Part shown: positions 1-5,413 of the stretch, piece after piece
How positions within the stretch are numbered: the stretch's first letter is position 1
Layout: every line of letters starts with the position of its first letter
Assembly: GCA_021850835.1 (NCBI GenBank)
Contig: JAJZKS010000035.1
Coordinates: 1 to 10,852, forward strand
Length of the DNA stretch: 10,852 bases
Direction of reading: 5' to 3'
Origin: Thermoplasmata archaeon
Lineage (GTDB): Archaea; Thermoplasmatota; Thermoplasmata; Thermoplasmatales; Thermoplasmataceae
The notes under the pieces: generated by a model
Databases searched by the model: none
What the model was told of the DNA's origin: nothing
Seen by the model: only the letters and a program-made list of their open reading frames with translations
Position numbers and translations under genes: made by a program

Positions 1-601
1 AACCACCAGTTGCAAGTATTACGGCTTTGGCCCTGAAGAGGTGGAATTCTCCCTTGTCCATTTTCAGTCCCACAGCACCAATCACGCGGCTATTGTTCTT
101 GAGAAGGTTGGTTATGTACATTTCATCAAAAATTGTGACATTTTCCCTGTGAATAATCTGGTCCTGAAGTGTCCTGATGATTTCCAGGCCAGTTCTGTCT
201 CCCACATGGCAAAGTCTCCTGTAGGAGTGTCCTCCAAACGCCCTCTGAAGGATCCTTCCATCGGGGGTCCGGTCAAAGAGCGCCCCGAACTTCTCCAGTT
301 CATGCACTCTCTGGGGGGCTTCCTTGGCCAGGATTTCAGCCATTCTCCAGTTACCAATGTATACTCCTTCTTCTACGATATCACCGAAATGTACCTGCCA
401 GTTATCTTGGGGGTCCACGTTGCCCAGGGCGGATGCCATTCCTCCTTCGGCCATCACAGTATGGGCTTTGCCCAGCAATGACTTTGAAACAACAGTTACC
501 CTGAGGCCAGCGTCAGAAGCAGCAAGAGCTGCCCTCATGCCGGCCCCGCCTGCTCCGATGATAAGAACATCCGATTCAGTTTTTATATATTGCTCAGCCA
601 T
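1..601 (-). CDS. Second succinate dehydrogenase/fumarate reductase-type flavoprotein (C-terminal part beyond window)
   Basis: The first 200 residues are visible; the frame runs off the left edge. It starts at ATG 601 (MAEQYIKTESDVLII). A Rossmann FAD motif GAGGAG lies at residues 16-21. A GKAHTVMAEGG stretch places His47 where Sdh/Frd flavoproteins attach FAD covalently. Further family signatures are DPQDNWQVHF (63-72), GGHSYRRLCHVGDRTG (123-138) and a closing ILATGG (195-200). The protein should oxidise succinate or reduce fumarate at a membrane or soluble complex. It is clearly not a duplicate of the neighbouring SdhA, whose matching motifs differ (LRSHSVSAEGG, GGLSFPRATFAADKTG). From memory, the GKAHTVMAEGG and GGH-Y-RL-HVGDRTG pattern resembles the Sdh1/Rv0248c-type flavoprotein of mycobacteria and related archaeal proteins. 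L-aspartate oxidase is unlikely because NadB lacks the FAD-linking His. The active-site HPTG and arginine regions lie outside the window, so the exact activity is open. Confidence 0.88.
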   Translation of the reverse strand, partial: MAEQYIKTESDVLIIGAGGAGMRAALAASDAGLRVTVVSKSLLGKAHTVMAEGGMASALGNVDPQDNWQVHFGDIVEEGVYIGNWRMAEILAKEAPQRVHELEKFGALFDRTPDGRILQRAFGGHSYRRLCHVGDRTGLEIIRTLQDQIIHRENVTIFDEMYITNLLKNNSRVIGAVGLKMDKGEFHLFRAKAVILATGG

Positions 602-602
602 G

Positions 603-612
603 AGAATCACTT
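603..612 (-). promoter_or_regulatory. Ribosome binding site AAGTGATTCT of the second flavoprotein gene
   Basis: The GTGAT core is complementary to the ATCAC of the archaeal 16S rRNA 3' end (GGAUCACCUCCU) and precedes ATG 601 by a few bases. The identical ten bases AAGTGATTCT also stand directly before the sdhB start (2336-2345). Confidence 0.5.
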
Positions 613-645
613 AATTATAGCTAGCTTGGAGTGTTGATGCGTCCG

Positions 646-660
646 ACTTTAATAAAAGTT
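646..660 (-). promoter_or_regulatory. Candidate promoter (TATA-like box) of the second flavoprotein gene
   Basis: On the minus strand this reads AACTTTTATTAAAGT, an A/T-rich TATA-like element centred about 50 bp before ATG 601. A start about 25 nt downstream would give a short leader of roughly 25 nt carrying the AAGTGAT ribosome-binding element at 605-612. A second A/T-rich block at 664-674 (TAATATATGA on the minus strand) is an alternative box. Confidence 0.4.
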
Positions 661-693
661 TTAATCATATATTAGGTTAGCCATTTTTTTAAC

Positions 694-707
694 CCTAAGT
701 GCTTAGG
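694..707. repeat. 14-bp palindrome CCTAAG-TG-CTTAGG
   Basis: Two perfect 6-bp arms separated by 2 bases lie 93-106 bp upstream of the second flavoprotein start and next to a run of seven T (685-691, plus strand). The spacer is too short for a good RNA hairpin, so a protein-binding site is more plausible than a terminator. No function can be assigned. Confidence 0.35.
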
Positions 708-786
708 CATATTTTCAGAGTGTGTTAAACACCCCTACTTAACTTATCGATCCACTATCAATGAAATGAATGGTTTCCTGCGGATC

Positions 787-799
787 CATAAAAATAAAA
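787..799 (-). terminator. T-rich terminator after sdhD
   Basis: Directly after the sdhD stop codon (TGA, 802-800) the minus strand reads ATTTTATTTTTAT. Archaeal RNA polymerase commonly terminates on such T-rich stretches without a hairpin, so this probably ends the sdhABCD transcript. Confidence 0.45.
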
Positions 800-1198
800 T
801 CATGGGATGGCCATTTGTGCCACCACCAGAGAGAGGATTGTCCCATATATAACAGAGACGACAAATACTGCGAAGATAGCCCATGAAACAATTTTTCTTG
901 CCTTTGCAGAGATGCCAGTCTCGTATATTATCCCTTTAAGCCCATTTAATCCATGGTATGTCACAACCCACAGAAAGATCAGGAAGAATGCGAGCCACCA
1001 TGGATCTCTCAGATTTCCAACCACCGTATCAAACAGTTCAATTGGGCTTCCTCCGTTTATATGTGCCACGTAGAGATGTACACCGAGAAAGAATATTATG
1101 AAAGCACCACTGGCCGCCTGGAACAGCCACTGTATTGATCCAATGGGCCTCGTCCTTTTCTTTTCCGCCTCTTTATCAAGCGCTTCAAGGTTTGCCAT
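800..1198 (-). CDS. sdhD: Succinate dehydrogenase membrane anchor subunit D
   Basis: The product is a 132-residue membrane anchor that, with SdhC, holds the SdhAB head on the membrane and passes electrons to quinone. Three hydrophobic helices are visible, at about 27-47, 67-92 and 102-127. His41 (LGVHLYVAH) in helix 1 and His82 (TYHGLNGLKG) in helix 2 are candidate haem b ligands. The start at ATG 1198 is preferred over an upstream in-frame ATG at 1231. It overlaps the sdhC stop by one base (TAATG) and has a GGAGG Shine-Dalgarno at 1207-1211; the upstream extension would lie inside sdhC and adds only an Arg-rich stretch. It is the last gene of the sdhABCD operon, followed by a T-rich terminator. 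The C versus D naming rests on order and general similarity. The protein is short and divergent, but the operon context makes the role secure. Confidence 0.85.
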   Translation of the reverse strand: MANLEALDKEAEKKRTRPIGSIQWLFQAASGAFIIFFLGVHLYVAHINGGSPIELFDTVVGNLRDPWWLAFFLIFLWVVTYHGLNGLKGIIYETGISAKARKIVSWAIFAVFVVSVIYGTILSLVVAQMAIP

Positions 1199-1605
1199 TA
1201 AACACCGCCTCCTGACAACAGAACCTGCCAAGCATAGTAGAGAAACAGAAGCATCAGGATCATTGCACCTGACTCAAGGATGAAAAACATGAGTTTGTGG
1301 TGTTTGAGGCCATACCCTGCCTCATTGAGCATCAGCCTAACGCCATTCGCCCCATGGTAAAAGATGACCAGTGAGAGAAGTATGTCCATGACAATGAAGA
1401 TGTCATACGGACCATATGTGAATGAGGTGATCAGGTCGTTGAACGCGACACCGCCCCTAAGAAGGTTGGAAAGCACAAAGAAATGGAGGTATAGGTACAG
1501 CAGGATTACAATTCCAGAAATCCTGTGCATTGTGTAAGCGAAATACCCAATGCCCTTGTGGAAGAAATTCAGCCAGCCGAGTGTTCCGTTATCGCTTTCC
1601 AGCAT
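1198..1605 (-). CDS. sdhC: Succinate dehydrogenase cytochrome b556-type membrane anchor subunit C
   Basis: This 135-residue anchor protein has three membrane helices (about 25-47, 64-88, 105-130). It carries the SdhC signature HRISG (His27), followed by LYLHFF (His41) and FYHGANGVR (His84), where the haem b ligand and quinone-site residues of the family lie. With SdhD it docks the SdhAB head and reduces membrane quinone. The start at ATG 1605 is chosen over an in-frame ATG at 1626 because an excellent AGGAGG (1613-1618) stands 7 bases before it. Even so, the gene overlaps the end of sdhB by 17 bases, and its own stop overlaps the sdhD start, which points to translational coupling. It looks like the classical haem-type anchor (PF01127 family) and not the cysteine-rich SdhE type found in some archaea such as Sulfolobus. 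Confidence 0.9.
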   Translation of the reverse strand: MLESDNGTLGWLNFFHKGIGYFAYTMHRISGIVILLYLYLHFFVLSNLLRGGVAFNDLITSFTYGPYDIFIVMDILLSLVIFYHGANGVRLMLNEAGYGLKHHKLMFFILESGAMILMLLFLYYAWQVLLSGGGV

Positions 1606-2335
1606 GCTTTCCCCTCCTGAAGGCATTCTTCAGTTCGTGGGATATTCCTGTTCTTCTGAGTAACTGTATAGCCCGTGAAGGATCCACATCCTTGGGACAT
1701 ACTTCAGTGCATTCCCCGGCATAATGGCATCTTGATGTGCCACTTTCCCCGCCCGTTATTTCAAGGCGTATTGGAGTTCCCTCGTCCCTACTGTCAAGGT
1801 TGAATCTCAGGGCTGCGGCCAGAGCTGCCGGACCAAGGTAATCATCATCAGAGCCCGATATAGGGCAGGCCGCAAGGCAAAGCCCACACTTTATGCACAT
1901 GGAATATTGTTCATAGATCTTGAACTGTTCTGGAGTCTGCAAAAGCTCTACCCCAGGTGATTTATCATCTTTCCTGATGATGTATGGCTTCACCTTCCTG
2001 TATTTCTCGAAGAAAGGATCAATGTCGACAACAAGGTCCTTGATCACTTGATAATGAGGCAATGGTGACACCCGTATAGTGTTCGAGCCCAGTGATTCGG
2101 CAATGGTTGAGCATGCCATCCTTGGCTTCCCGTTTATCTGCATTGAACAGCTTCCGCATATTTCCATCCTGCAGGAATGGCGAAAAGAAAGCGTACCGTC
2201 GAGGTTCTCGCTTATGTATACAAGGCCTTCCAGCACAGTAGAAATTTTTTTCTTTGGAACGTTGAACCTGTCAAATCGTGAATTGCCCTTTTCATCTCCC
2301 CTTTTTACCAAAAATACATAATTTTCAGAATCCAT
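1589..2335 (-). CDS. sdhB: Succinate dehydrogenase iron-sulfur subunit B
   Basis: This 248-residue electron-transfer subunit links the FAD of SdhA to quinone. All cluster ligands are present. The plant-type [2Fe-2S] set is Cys55, Cys60, Cys63 and Cys75 (SCRMEICGSC...MAC). The ferredoxin-like motif CIKCGLCLAACP has Cys147, Cys150, Cys153 and Cys157. The second motif, CHYAGECTEVCP, has Cys203, Cys209 and Cys213. By homology with E. coli SdhB, Cys157, Cys203 and Cys209 bind a [3Fe-4S] cluster, and Cys147, Cys150, Cys153 and Cys213 bind the [4Fe-4S] cluster. Length is normal for the family. The ATG at 2335 lies 9 bp after the sdhA stop, preceded by the GTGAT ribosome-binding element AAGTGATTCT. 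The gene's 3' end overlaps sdhC. Confidence 0.96.
   Translation of the reverse strand: MDSENYVFLVKRGDEKGNSRFDRFNVPKKKISTVLEGLVYISENLDGTLSFRHSCRMEICGSCSMQINGKPRMACSTIAESLGSNTIRVSPLPHYQVIKDLVVDIDPFFEKYRKVKPYIIRKDDKSPGVELLQTPEQFKIYEQYSMCIKCGLCLAACPISGSDDDYLGPAALAAALRFNLDSRDEGTPIRLEITGGESGTSRCHYAGECTEVCPKDVDPSRAIQLLRRTGISHELKNAFRRGKHAGKR
1613..1618 (-). promoter_or_regulatory. Shine-Dalgarno AGGAGG that fixes the sdhC start
   Basis: A perfect AGGAGG lies 7 bases upstream of ATG 1605, inside the 3' end of sdhB. It supports this start over the more upstream ATG at 1626. Confidence 0.7.
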
Positions 2336-2344
2336 AGAATCACT

Positions 2345-4051
2345 TCAGTAAACCCTTGGGGCAGGCTTCCATTTGGTGATTGCTACGTCGGTGTAATGAA
2401 ATGCCGGCCCGTCCTTTGTAAAGTTAACAACGGTATGTTTCAGGAAATTCACATCATCTCTCTTTGGATAGTCGTTCCTGTAGTGTGCCCCCCTGCTTTC
2501 CCTCCTCATTAAAGCACCCAGTGTAATAATTTCTGCAAGGTCAAGCATGAATCCGAGTTCGAGTGTTTCCTGCAGTTGAAGGTTGAAAACTCTGGACTTG
2601 TCCTCCACAGAAATATTTGAGAATCTCCCCTTCAGTGAGATGATGTTTTTGGCCTGTTTTTCAAGCTCACTCTCAGTGCGCAACACACCTACATTCTGGT
2701 CCATTCCGGTCCTGAGATCCTCCCTGATCCTGGCAACGTTTTCTCCTCCCCCGTTTTTCAGGATTCCTTCCCAGATCCGTTTTTCCTCCATCATAACCCT
2801 TGTTGTATCGAGGTCAGGGATAGTGTGCGCTGAAGCCCATTCTGCTGCCTTGATGCCCACGACGTTTCCAAATGCAAGGCATTCGTTTGTAGAGTTTGAA
2901 CCCAACCGGTTTGCCCCATGTATGCTTATGGCGACATTCTCTCCGGCCCCGAATATGCCTGGAACCTGTGTCTCAGTAGATATCCTCACATCAATGCCGC
3001 CCATTGTGTAATGAGTGGCAGGCCTTACTGGGATTGGTTCCACAGCTGGATCGATATGATTGAATTTCTTGGCTATGTCAGTGATCATGGGCAATCTTTC
3101 CTCCAGTTTTTCAGCAATGTGTGTGAGGTCAAGATGTATGTGGGGTGTCTCCCCATGTTCATCGATTATCCCCCGGCCGCCAAGTATTTCCCACATCATC
3201 GCCCGAGAAACGATGTCACGGGGAGCTTCCTCCAACTTTGTTGGAGCATACTTTTCCATGAACCGTTTGCCTTCAGAGTTCCTGAGATACCCCCCTTCAG
3301 CCCTGGCTGCCTCTGTAATAAGGATTCCGGACGGGACCAGGCCAGTGGGATGGAACTGCATGAATTCCATGTCCTTCAGTGAAAGGCCTGCCCTGTATGC
3401 AATCGCATTGCCGTCACCGGTAACTGAGCTCGCATATGTGCTGAACTGGTAAAGGCGGCCGGCCCCACCCGCTGCAAAGATGAGCGCCTTTCCCTGGAAA
3501 ACAACAAACTCCCCTGTCTTGAGGTTGATGGCAGTAAGGCCGTTGAACCTGTTCTGGCCTATAATTGCGGAAGTTACAAAATACTCATTGTAAAAGTGTA
3601 TCCTGTCATACATCTGGCACCTGCTGAAAAGGGTCTGCATAACATGGAACCCTGTCTTGTCCGCTGCAAATGTAGCCCTTGGGAAGCTCAATCCACCAAA
3701 GTCCCTCTGTGAAATGGTTCCGTCAGAGTTCCTGGACCACGGGCACCCCCAGCGGTCAGTAGTATAAATCTGCTCTGGAACTATCCGCACAAACTCCTCC
3801 ACTGCATCCTGGTCGGCCAGATAGTCGCTTCCCTTTATGGTATCAAAAGCGTGGAGGTCAAGATTGTCCCTGGGATCAAGAACTGCACTGGTTCCCCCTT
3901 CTGCGGACACGGAGTGGGACCTTAGAGGGTAAAGCTTAGATACAAGCCCAACTGAAATTGAATTGTCCTTCTCCGCTGCCGAAATGGCTGCCCTTAGCCC
4001 AGCCATTCCTCCACCCATAATTATGATATCTTCCTTGATGGTTTCCAACAT
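2345..4051 (-). CDS. sdhA: Succinate dehydrogenase flavoprotein subunit A
   Basis: This 568-residue catalytic subunit of complex II oxidises succinate to fumarate in the citric acid cycle. Visible features are the FAD motif GGGMAG (13-18), His46 in LRSHSVSAEGG for covalent FAD, HPTG at 234-237 and the dicarboxylate-site region EAARAEGG (247-254). Arg278 (EAPRDIVSR) is the likely proton-shuttle arginine, and His347 (HYTMGG) and Arg382 (GANRLGSNS) complete the site. The start is taken at ATG 4051 (MLETIKEDII). A TTG at 4075 would add eight residues, but they would be encoded by A/T-rich promoter sequence and do not fit the family N-terminus. A TATA-like box at 4076-4085 is spaced for leaderless transcription from ATG 4051. 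It is the first gene of sdhABCD and divergent from the hsp20 operon. Confidence 0.96.
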   Translation of the reverse strand: MLETIKEDIIIMGGGMAGLRAAISAAEKDNSISVGLVSKLYPLRSHSVSAEGGTSAVLDPRDNLDLHAFDTIKGSDYLADQDAVEEFVRIVPEQIYTTDRWGCPWSRNSDGTISQRDFGGLSFPRATFAADKTGFHVMQTLFSRCQMYDRIHFYNEYFVTSAIIGQNRFNGLTAINLKTGEFVVFQGKALIFAAGGAGRLYQFSTYASSVTGDGNAIAYRAGLSLKDMEFMQFHPTGLVPSGILITEAARAEGGYLRNSEGKRFMEKYAPTKLEEAPRDIVSRAMMWEILGGRGIIDEHGETPHIHLDLTHIAEKLEERLPMITDIAKKFNHIDPAVEPIPVRPATHYTMGGIDVRISTETQVPGIFGAGENVAISIHGANRLGSNSTNECLAFGNVVGIKAAEWASAHTIPDLDTTRVMMEEKRIWEGILKNGGGENVARIREDLRTGMDQNVGVLRTESELEKQAKNIISLKGRFSNISVEDKSRVFNLQLQETLELGFMLDLAEIITLGALMRRESRGAHYRNDYPKRDDVNFLKHTVVNFTKDGPAFHYTDVAITKWKPAPRVY

Positions 4052-4075
4052 AAACCCTATATAAAAATGCCTCAA

Positions 4076-4085
4076 CTTTTAAAAG
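4076..4085 (-). promoter_or_regulatory. Candidate sdhA promoter (TATA-like box CTTTTAAAAG)
   Basis: CTTTTAAAAG is centred about 29 bp before ATG 4051, which suits a leaderless or nearly leaderless sdhA transcript. A second A/T-rich stretch (TTTTTATATAG on the minus strand, 4056-4066) is too close to the ATG to serve that start. Confidence 0.5.
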
Positions 4086-4107
4086 GGCGTACACTAACAA
4101 TTACGCC
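4086..4107. repeat. Inverted repeat GGCGTA-N10-TACGCC upstream of the sdhA promoter
   Basis: Perfect 6-bp arms (4086-4091 and 4102-4107) are spaced 16 bp apart start to start and abut the upstream side of the sdhA TATA-like box. The position overlaps or flanks the BRE and could be a regulator site for the sdh operon. The arms are short, so chance is possible. Confidence 0.3.
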
Positions 4108-4190
4108 ATTCCCTTTAGATAAAAGTGTGAGTACCTTTTTTCTTGAGTTTTAATCCGTGGATAAGTTCCAGTATCTCCACAAGGGCAATC

Positions 4191-4199
4191 TTTAAATAA
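4191..4199 (+). promoter_or_regulatory. hsp20 promoter TATA-like box (TTTAAATAA)
   Basis: TTTAAATAA is preceded by GGGCAATC in the BRE position. A start about 26 bp downstream falls near 4219-4222, within the palindromic element at 4211-4238. This leaves a leader of about 32 nt with an AGGAGG ribosome-binding site before ATG 4253. Confidence 0.6.
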
Positions 4200-4210
4200 T
4201 TTGAATTAAT

Positions 4211-4238
4211 CATTAGTTGTCAACTAATGGTTGACAAC
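4211..4238. promoter_or_regulatory. Nested palindromic operator of the hsp20 operon
   Basis: Two overlapping inverted repeats share one arm. The first is a 19-bp palindrome with 9-bp arms, CATTAGTTG-T-CAACTAATG (4211-4229). The second is GTTGTCAAC-TAATG-GTTGACAAC (4216-4224 and 4230-4238), again with 9-bp perfect arms. The core unit GTTG-N-CAAC occurs twice, with centres at 4220 and 4234, 14 bp apart. The element covers the predicted transcription start and touches the Shine-Dalgarno sequence. This position suits a repressor that blocks polymerase. The likely ligand is the winged-helix protein encoded second in the operon, by analogy with Phr of Pyrococcus. The palindromes are seen directly; the binding partner is inferred. 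Confidence 0.75.
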
Positions 4239-4244
4239 AGGAGG
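4239..4244 (+). promoter_or_regulatory. Strong Shine-Dalgarno AGGAGG of hsp20
   Basis: AGGAGG stands 8 bases before ATG 4253 and fixes this start. It directly abuts the right arm of the palindromic element. An ATG at 4245-4247 is followed at once by TAA and is not a usable start. Confidence 0.75.
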
Positions 4245-4252
4245 ATGTAAAC

Positions 4253-4804
4253 ATGCCATACAGGAGAAGAAAAGACGACGACTGGAGAGATGAGTTCGAG
4301 GAGTTCTTTGAGAACTTCGGTTTCGACTTTGACAGGTTCAATGACAGGATGATGAAGATGTGGGACCGGATGCTTAAGGAATCTGACGTACAGACCTTCG
4401 GGCCATATGTTTACGGATTTTCTTACAAGATAGGGCAGGATGGGAAGCCAGTCTTTGAGGAATTCGGCAATGTTCCCCAGGGAAGGATGTTTGGGAAGGA
4501 ACCAAAACTACTGGACAAGGACGTCAGAGAACCAATAACAGACCTCACTGAAGACAAGGACAAAATCTTCATTACATACGAACTGCCCGGTATTTCCAAG
4601 GAGAACATCCAGCTCAATGTTTCAGAGTACAATGTGACAATGGAGGTAAAGGAAGGGCCAAGGAAGTACTACAAGAGCTTTGACTTCAGCTATGAACTGA
4701 AACCTGACACCGCGAGTGCAAAGTTCCTCAATGGAATACTGGATGTTTCAGTGGAACGTGCAAGAAAAGAGATCCCGGGTGGCAGAAATATCTCCATAGA
4801 CTGA
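4253..4804 (+). CDS. hsp20: Hsp20/alpha-crystallin small heat-shock protein
   Basis: This 183-residue ATP-independent chaperone should form oligomers and hold unfolding proteins in the cytoplasm. The alpha-crystallin domain runs from about residue 93 to 170, with the family signatures TYELPGISKENIQL (108-121) and FLNGILDVSV (158-167), the A-x-x-x-N-G-[IV]-L type motif. The N-terminal arm is highly charged (RRRKDDD at 4-10) and rich in Phe and Met. It is followed by a GFSYKIGQDGKPVFEEFGNV segment (55-74), which I recall as common in archaeal Hsp20 proteins. A clear C-terminal I-x-I anchor is not obvious; the end reads RNISID. It is the first gene of a two-gene operon: the regulator starts 9 bp after its stop. 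A palindromic operator at the predicted start site suggests stress-responsive repression. Confidence 0.93.
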   Translation: MPYRRRKDDDWRDEFEEFFENFGFDFDRFNDRMMKMWDRMLKESDVQTFGPYVYGFSYKIGQDGKPVFEEFGNVPQGRMFGKEPKLLDKDVREPITDLTEDKDKIFITYELPGISKENIQLNVSEYNVTMEVKEGPRKYYKSFDFSYELKPDTASAKFLNGILDVSVERARKEIPGGRNISID

Positions 4805-4813
4805 GGCGCGAAA

Positions 4814-5413
4814 ATGATTGACGAGGACATCCTTTCTTTGATTTCGGCCATTGAGAACAACACACGACGAGAAATTCTGAGAGGCTTGATCCTCGACCAA
4901 TCCTATGCCTTACAGATCAGCAGATGGATAGGGGTGTCTCAGCAGGCCATCAACAAGCAGCTTGACTTGCTGGAAAAGGCCAACCTCATTCTTTCTGCAG
5001 GTATAATACCAAGCAGTTCTGGAGCCCCCAGGAAAATTTACAAGCCCACTGGCTTTTCGACACTGGTTGCAGACTATTCCAGGAACTTCATTGAAGTAAA
5101 ACGTTATGACATTCCGGAGAAAGAACCTGGAGAAGGGGATGAAACTGCAATTGCGCCAAAAGAACTAATGGCGAACTTAAGCAAAACAGAGAATGAACTC
5201 AACGACATGATGGAAAGGCGCCTTGAGCTTATCCAGAAAAAGGATGGCCTTCTTGGAAAGCTGCATTACTATATAAACAGAATTTCGCCGGACGAAATGA
5301 CCAGGAATATACTCCTTGACTACTGCGACTACCTGGATCCGGAATACGTCGCCAGGAGATACAACATACCTCTCACATATGTTATGCAGGTAGTTGAAAC
5401 CTACCTGAAATAA
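4814..5413 (+). CDS. Winged-helix (ArsR-like) heat-shock regulator, Phr-like
   Basis: This 199-residue DNA-binding protein has an N-terminal winged helix. Helix 1 contains NNTRREILRGL (15-25), a helix-turn-helix spans about 31-58 (LQISRWIGVSQQAINKQLDL at 33-52) and a wing SSGAPRKIYKPT lies at 68-79. A charged heptad-like helix (about 116-150, TENELNDMMERRLELIQKK) probably forms a coiled coil. The C-terminal DPEYVARRYNIPLTYVMQVV (175-194) has the look of a second helix-turn-helix. Size and order recall Phr, the heat-shock repressor of Pyrococcus (about 200 residues, ArsR-like domain plus helical tail), which controls hsp20. A GAGGCG ribosome-binding site lies in the 9-bp gap after hsp20, so the two genes are co-transcribed. 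It probably represses its own operon through the palindromes at 4211-4238. The regulator class is well supported; the target is inferred. The 3' end overlaps dphB. Confidence 0.85.
   Translation: MIDEDILSLISAIENNTRREILRGLILDQSYALQISRWIGVSQQAINKQLDLLEKANLILSAGIIPSSSGAPRKIYKPTGFSTLVADYSRNFIEVKRYDIPEKEPGEGDETAIAPKELMANLSKTENELNDMMERRLELIQKKDGLLGKLHYYINRISPDEMTRNILLDYCDYLDPEYVARRYNIPLTYVMQVVETYLK

Larger units (their letters stand above)
602..799. other. Intergenic region between sdhD and the second flavoprotein gene
   Basis: These 198 bp contain no supportable gene. At the sdhD end there is a T-rich stretch (minus strand, 787-799), probably the sdh operon terminator. Towards the flavoprotein gene there are TATA-like sequences on the minus strand (646-660, and a weaker one at 664-674) and a GTGAT ribosome-binding element. 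A 14-bp palindrome, CCTAAG-TG-CTTAGG, lies at 694-707. The layout suggests the second flavoprotein gene has its own promoter instead of relying on sdh read-through. Confidence 0.6.

Noticed and set aside
41..614. Open frames on the plus strand opposite the partial flavoprotein
   Set aside because: They lack family motifs and lie opposite a well-supported flavoprotein gene with clear FAD signatures; they are shadow frames.
685..691. Run of seven T on the plus strand as a terminator
   Set aside because: No plus-strand gene precedes it, and the nearby palindrome has only a 2-base centre, so no terminator role is supported.
1199..1231. Longer SdhD start at ATG 1231
   Set aside because: ATG 1198 has a GGAGG at proper spacing and the TAATG coupling with sdhC; the extension would be Arg-rich and lie inside sdhC.
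2583..3452. Several plus-strand open frames of 130-154 codons opposite sdhA
   Set aside because: They overlap each other and sdhA, have no ribosome-binding site or recognisable domain, and arise from the codon bias of sdhA.
4052..4075. N-terminal extension of SdhA from TTG 4075
   Set aside because: The eight extra residues come from TATA-like DNA, do not fit the family N-terminus, and the promoter spacing favours ATG 4051.
4245..4250. ATG-TAA start-stop unit just before the hsp20 start
   Set aside because: It abuts the Shine-Dalgarno with no spacer, so ribosomes cannot start there; it is probably coincidental.
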